This document shows, piece after piece, positions 5,846 through 7,759 of a stretch of DNA of 7,759 nt. Position 1 is the stretch's first letter. Every line of letters begins with the position of its first letter. Both the position numbers and the translations under genes were made by a program. The notes beneath the pieces are model-generated. The model was not told the origin of the DNA, did not search any database, and saw only the letters and a program-made list of their open reading frames with translations. Origin of the DNA: Rubritepida sp. (GTDB lineage: Bacteria > Pseudomonadota > Alphaproteobacteria > Acetobacterales > Acetobacteraceae); the NCBI GenBank assembly GCA_014376425.1, contig JACMRO010000312.1, positions 1 to 7,759 on the forward strand, in the 5' to 3' direction.

Positions 5846-6422
5846 GGTTTCACGTGAAACATCGGCCCGGTTGCAAGAGTTCGTCCGCATTCTCAGGATC
5901 TGGAATACCAAAATAAACCTGATTGGGCGGAGGGCTGAAGGGGAGTGGTGGACCCGGCATATCGAGGACTCACTGCAACTGGCACCCTTGTTGCCGGCTG
6001 GTGGTCAGCCCATTGCAGACCTTGGCAGCGGGGGCGGCTTTCCAGGGTTGGTGCTGGCGATCGTGCGGCCGCAGCCCATTCACCTTGTTGAGGCAGATAA
6101 GAGGAAAAGCGCCTTCCTGCGTGAAGTTATCAGCGCGCTCGGCCTTGACCACGCCGTCGTCCACACGTGCCGCATCGAGGAAGCAAGCCTCCCGCCCATG
6201 GCGGCCATCACCGCCCGCGCCTTAGCGCCTCTCGATACCCTTCTCCAATACAGTTGGCGAATATTGGGGCCGGCGGGGGTAGGCATCTTCCCGAAGGGCC
6301 GCACTGCGGAAGCGGAGTTGACCGCAGCCTTCCACCGCTGGCAGATGACCGTCGAACGCTTCGTGAGTGTCACGGATGGCGGAGCCACCATTTTCCGCAT
6401 CCGGGATATTCGCCCTGCCTGA
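5838..6422 (+). CDS. rsmG: 16S rRNA (guanine-N7) methyltransferase RsmG
   Basis: SAM-dependent enzyme (GidB) that methylates N7 of G527 (E. coli numbering) in 16S rRNA; loss often gives low-level streptomycin resistance. It has 194 residues, slightly shorter than the E. coli 207. Seen: the N-terminal helical segment with VSRETSARLQEF and WNTKINLIG, the SAM loop ADLGSGGGFPGLVLA (60-74), VEADKRKSAFLRE as the acidic strand contacting SAM, and ITARALAPL. The GTG at 5838 is chosen because conserved residues begin immediately after it; there is no obvious Shine-Dalgarno, consistent with coupling to mnmG. Codons 4-8 (V-S-R-E-T) coincide with a parS site and are all A/T-ending, unlike the surrounding gene. 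The last roughly 47 bases overlap parA. Confidence 0.95.
   Translation: MLEVSRETSARLQEFVRILRIWNTKINLIGRRAEGEWWTRHIEDSLQLAPLLPAGGQPIADLGSGGGFPGLVLAIVRPQPIHLVEADKRKSAFLREVISALGLDHAVVHTCRIEEASLPPMAAITARALAPLDTLLQYSWRILGPAGVGIFPKGRTAEAELTAAFHRWQMTVERFVSVTDGGATIFRIRDIRPA
5846..5861. promoter_or_regulatory. parS: parS centromere-like site bound by ParB
   Basis: GGTTTCACGTGAAACA matches the widely conserved chromosomal parS consensus TGTTTCACGTGAAACA at 15 of 16 positions, with only the first base differing. It is a palindrome around CACGTG. It lies 8 bases into rsmG and about 1.3 kb before parB, the normal neighbourhood for origin-proximal parS. ParB is expected to load here as a CTP-dependent clamp and spread over the flanking genes. 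I found no second copy in the window by eye. Confidence 0.88.
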
Positions 6423-7194
6423 ATTTAAGCCCCGTATCGTAGCCGTAGCCAATCAAAAAGGGGGGGTTGGGAAGACGACCACAGCTGTCAACCTGGCGGC
6501 TGCACTCGCCTCCCGACACAGCGTGCTCCTTATCGATCTGGACCCGCAGGGCAATGCATCAACTGGACTTGGTATCGACCGGACAGCCCGACGGTTGGGC
6601 ACCTATTCAATGCTGGTTCAGGGACACGAGATCGCGCGGGTGGTTCAGCCCAGTTGCGTCACCAACCTGTCGATCATACCCGCAGATCCAAACTTGGCCG
6701 GTGGCGAGCTGGAATTGGTCGACCTTCCCGAACGTGAGTACCGATTGCGGCAGGCGCTGACGGATTATCGTGAAGCGGCCATCGTCATTCTCGACTGTCC
6801 ACCTTCGCTGGGGCTTCTCACCCTCAATGCGCTCGTTGCGGCAGGCAGCGTACTGGTGCCGCTGCAAACAGAGTTTTACGCATTGGAAGGCGTATCGCAG
6901 ATCACCAATACGATCGACAGGGTACGCCGCAGTCTCAATCCAAGCCTCAGTCTGGAAGGCATCGTCCTCACCATGTTCGACAAGCGAAACAATCTTTCCG
7001 AAGCGGTGGCCGCAGATGTCCGGCAGCATTTCGGGCAGCAGGTCTACGCCACCATGATCCCGCGAAACGTCCGCGTGTCTGAAGCACCGTCGCACGGCAT
7101 GCCTGTCACGCAGTATGATGTTCGTTCACCTGGCGCCCAGGCTTATCTGGCCCTGGCTGCCGAGTTCCTTCGACGGAACGGGACAAGCCCTTGA
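6376..7194 (+). CDS. parA: Chromosome partitioning ATPase ParA (Soj)
   Basis: Deviant Walker-type ATPase that drives segregation of ParB-parS complexes over the nucleoid. Numbered from ATG 6376 (272 residues): KGGVGKTT (28-35) with signature Lys28 and Lys33, DLDPQGN with Asp56, Walker B ILDCPPSLG with Asp140, and the C-terminal PRNVRVSEAPSHGMPV typical of chromosomal ParA. The start is uncertain. GTG 6367 and ATG 6376 both lie inside rsmG and give about 17-20 residues before the conserved PRIVAVANQKGG; CTG 6415 would give a more typical short N-terminus. No clear Shine-Dalgarno supports any of them. Small chromosomal ParA of this kind lack the N-terminal DNA-binding domain seen in plasmid P1 ParA, as here. 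It overlaps parB by TTGA. Confidence 0.95.
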   Translation: MAEPPFSASGIFALPEFKPRIVAVANQKGGVGKTTTAVNLAAALASRHSVLLIDLDPQGNASTGLGIDRTARRLGTYSMLVQGHEIARVVQPSCVTNLSIIPADPNLAGGELELVDLPEREYRLRQALTDYREAAIVILDCPPSLGLLTLNALVAAGSVLVPLQTEFYALEGVSQITNTIDRVRRSLNPSLSLEGIVLTMFDKRNNLSEAVAADVRQHFGQQVYATMIPRNVRVSEAPSHGMPVTQYDVRSPGAQAYLALAAEFLRRNGTSP

Positions 7195-7759
7195 GCAAGG
7201 CCCCCAGGTTGGGTAAGGGCCTCTCGGCCTTGCTGGGCGACGCGACAGCCGCATCGCAGGATTCTGCGCGGACCCTGCCAATAGCATCCCTGCGCCCCGG
7301 CCCCTTCCAGGCGCGTGGGCCGATGGATCAGGGCGCCCTTGAGGAATTGGCCGCCTCGATCCGGCGCCATGGCGTTTTGCAGCCCATCCTGGTGCGGCCA
7401 GCGGCTGACGGTACATTCGAGATCATTGGCGGCGAGCGACGCTGGCGCGCTGCACAGGCGGCGCAACTGCACGAAGTACCGGTCCTGGTTCGGGACTTCG
7501 ACGATGGTGAGGCAATGGCCGCCGGACTGGTGGAAAACCTCCAGCGTGAGGACCTCAACGCGGTGGAAGAGGCTGAGGGTTACCAGCGACTTATCGACCA
7601 ATTCGGACTCACTCAGCTTGCCCTCAGTGAGGCGGTAGGCAAATCGCGGCCGCATATCTCCAACACCCTCCGGCTTCTGGGTCTGCCCGAGCGGGTGCGG
7701 GAGCTGGTGCGTGACGGTGCGCTCAGCGCGGGCCACGCGCGCGCGGTAATCGGCGCGGC
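7191..7759 (+). CDS. parB: Chromosome partitioning protein ParB (Spo0J), 3' end outside window
   Basis: CTPase DNA clamp that loads at parS and stimulates ParA ATPase activity. The first 189 residues are visible. Seen: the N-terminal ParA-activating peptide RLGKGLSALLG (6-16), the CTP-binding domain with GVLQPILVRP (61-70) and GGERRWRAA (80-88), ENLQREDLN (115-123), and the helix-turn-helix LTQLALSEAVGKSRPHISNTL (about 140-160) that reads parS. The TTG at 7191 is chosen because MSKAPRLGKGLSALLG is the expected N-terminus and no ATG precedes the conserved domain in this frame; its TTG overlaps the parA TGA as TTGA, indicating translational coupling. The C-terminal dimerisation domain lies past the window edge. 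Confidence 0.95.
   Translation, partial: MSKAPRLGKGLSALLGDATAASQDSARTLPIASLRPGPFQARGPMDQGALEELAASIRRHGVLQPILVRPAADGTFEIIGGERRWRAAQAAQLHEVPVLVRDFDDGEAMAAGLVENLQREDLNAVEEAEGYQRLIDQFGLTQLALSEAVGKSRPHISNTLRLLGLPERVRELVRDGALSAGHARAVIGA

Noticed and set aside
5838..7759. Replication origin (oriC) inside the window
   Set aside because: parAB/parS are usually near oriC, but I see no cluster of DnaA boxes (TTATCCACA-like) or AT-rich unwinding region here; isolated TTATCGA strings in parA and parB are coding.

Overview
The window is GC-rich and densely coded, with genes overlapping or a few bases apart. It looks like bacterial chromosomal housekeeping DNA. The run mnmE-mnmG-rsmG-parA-parB, with a parS site at the start of rsmG, is the classic block found near the replication origin in many bacteria. 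The protein sequences and high GC suggest an alphaproteobacterium, perhaps Acetobacteraceae/Rhodospirillales; this placement is inference from memory of the families, not a computed result. I see no insertion sequence, phage gene, CRISPR array, tRNA or rRNA.

Layout. (1) Positions 1-810, plus strand: the C-terminal 269 residues of acetyl-CoA synthetase, cut by the window edge. (2) Positions 818-2244, minus strand: a two-gene unit, ogt (alkylated-DNA repair methyltransferase) followed by a zinc-free quinone-oxidoreductase-like MDR enzyme, joined by an ATGA overlap and converging on acs with 7 bases between stop codons. (3) Positions 2245-2352: the only sizeable non-coding stretch, a 108-base divergent promoter region holding nested inverted repeats. 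(4) Positions 2353-7759, plus strand: a probable single operon of a thioredoxin-like [2Fe-2S] ferredoxin, mnmE, mnmG, rsmG, parA and parB (parB runs off the end). Its junctions are an 11-base overlap, an 18-base gap, an 8-base overlap, a roughly 47-base overlap and a 4-base TTGA overlap.

How the genes work together. MnmE and MnmG form the complex that modifies wobble uridine 34 of certain tRNAs, and RsmG methylates 16S rRNA, so the middle of the operon serves translation fidelity. ParA, ParB and parS form the chromosome segregation system. The ferredoxin at the head of the operon has no assigned partner; its overlap with mnmE is the most interesting gene-level association.

The points most worth a second look are: mnmE appears to start at a non-standard ACG codon, because the conserved N-terminus lies upstream of the first ATG; a near-perfect parS is embedded in the rsmG reading frame and drives atypical codon choice there; and the divergent ogt/ferredoxin promoter region carries inverted repeats. 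I did not find a clear new multi-gene system; the window is mostly conserved core genome.
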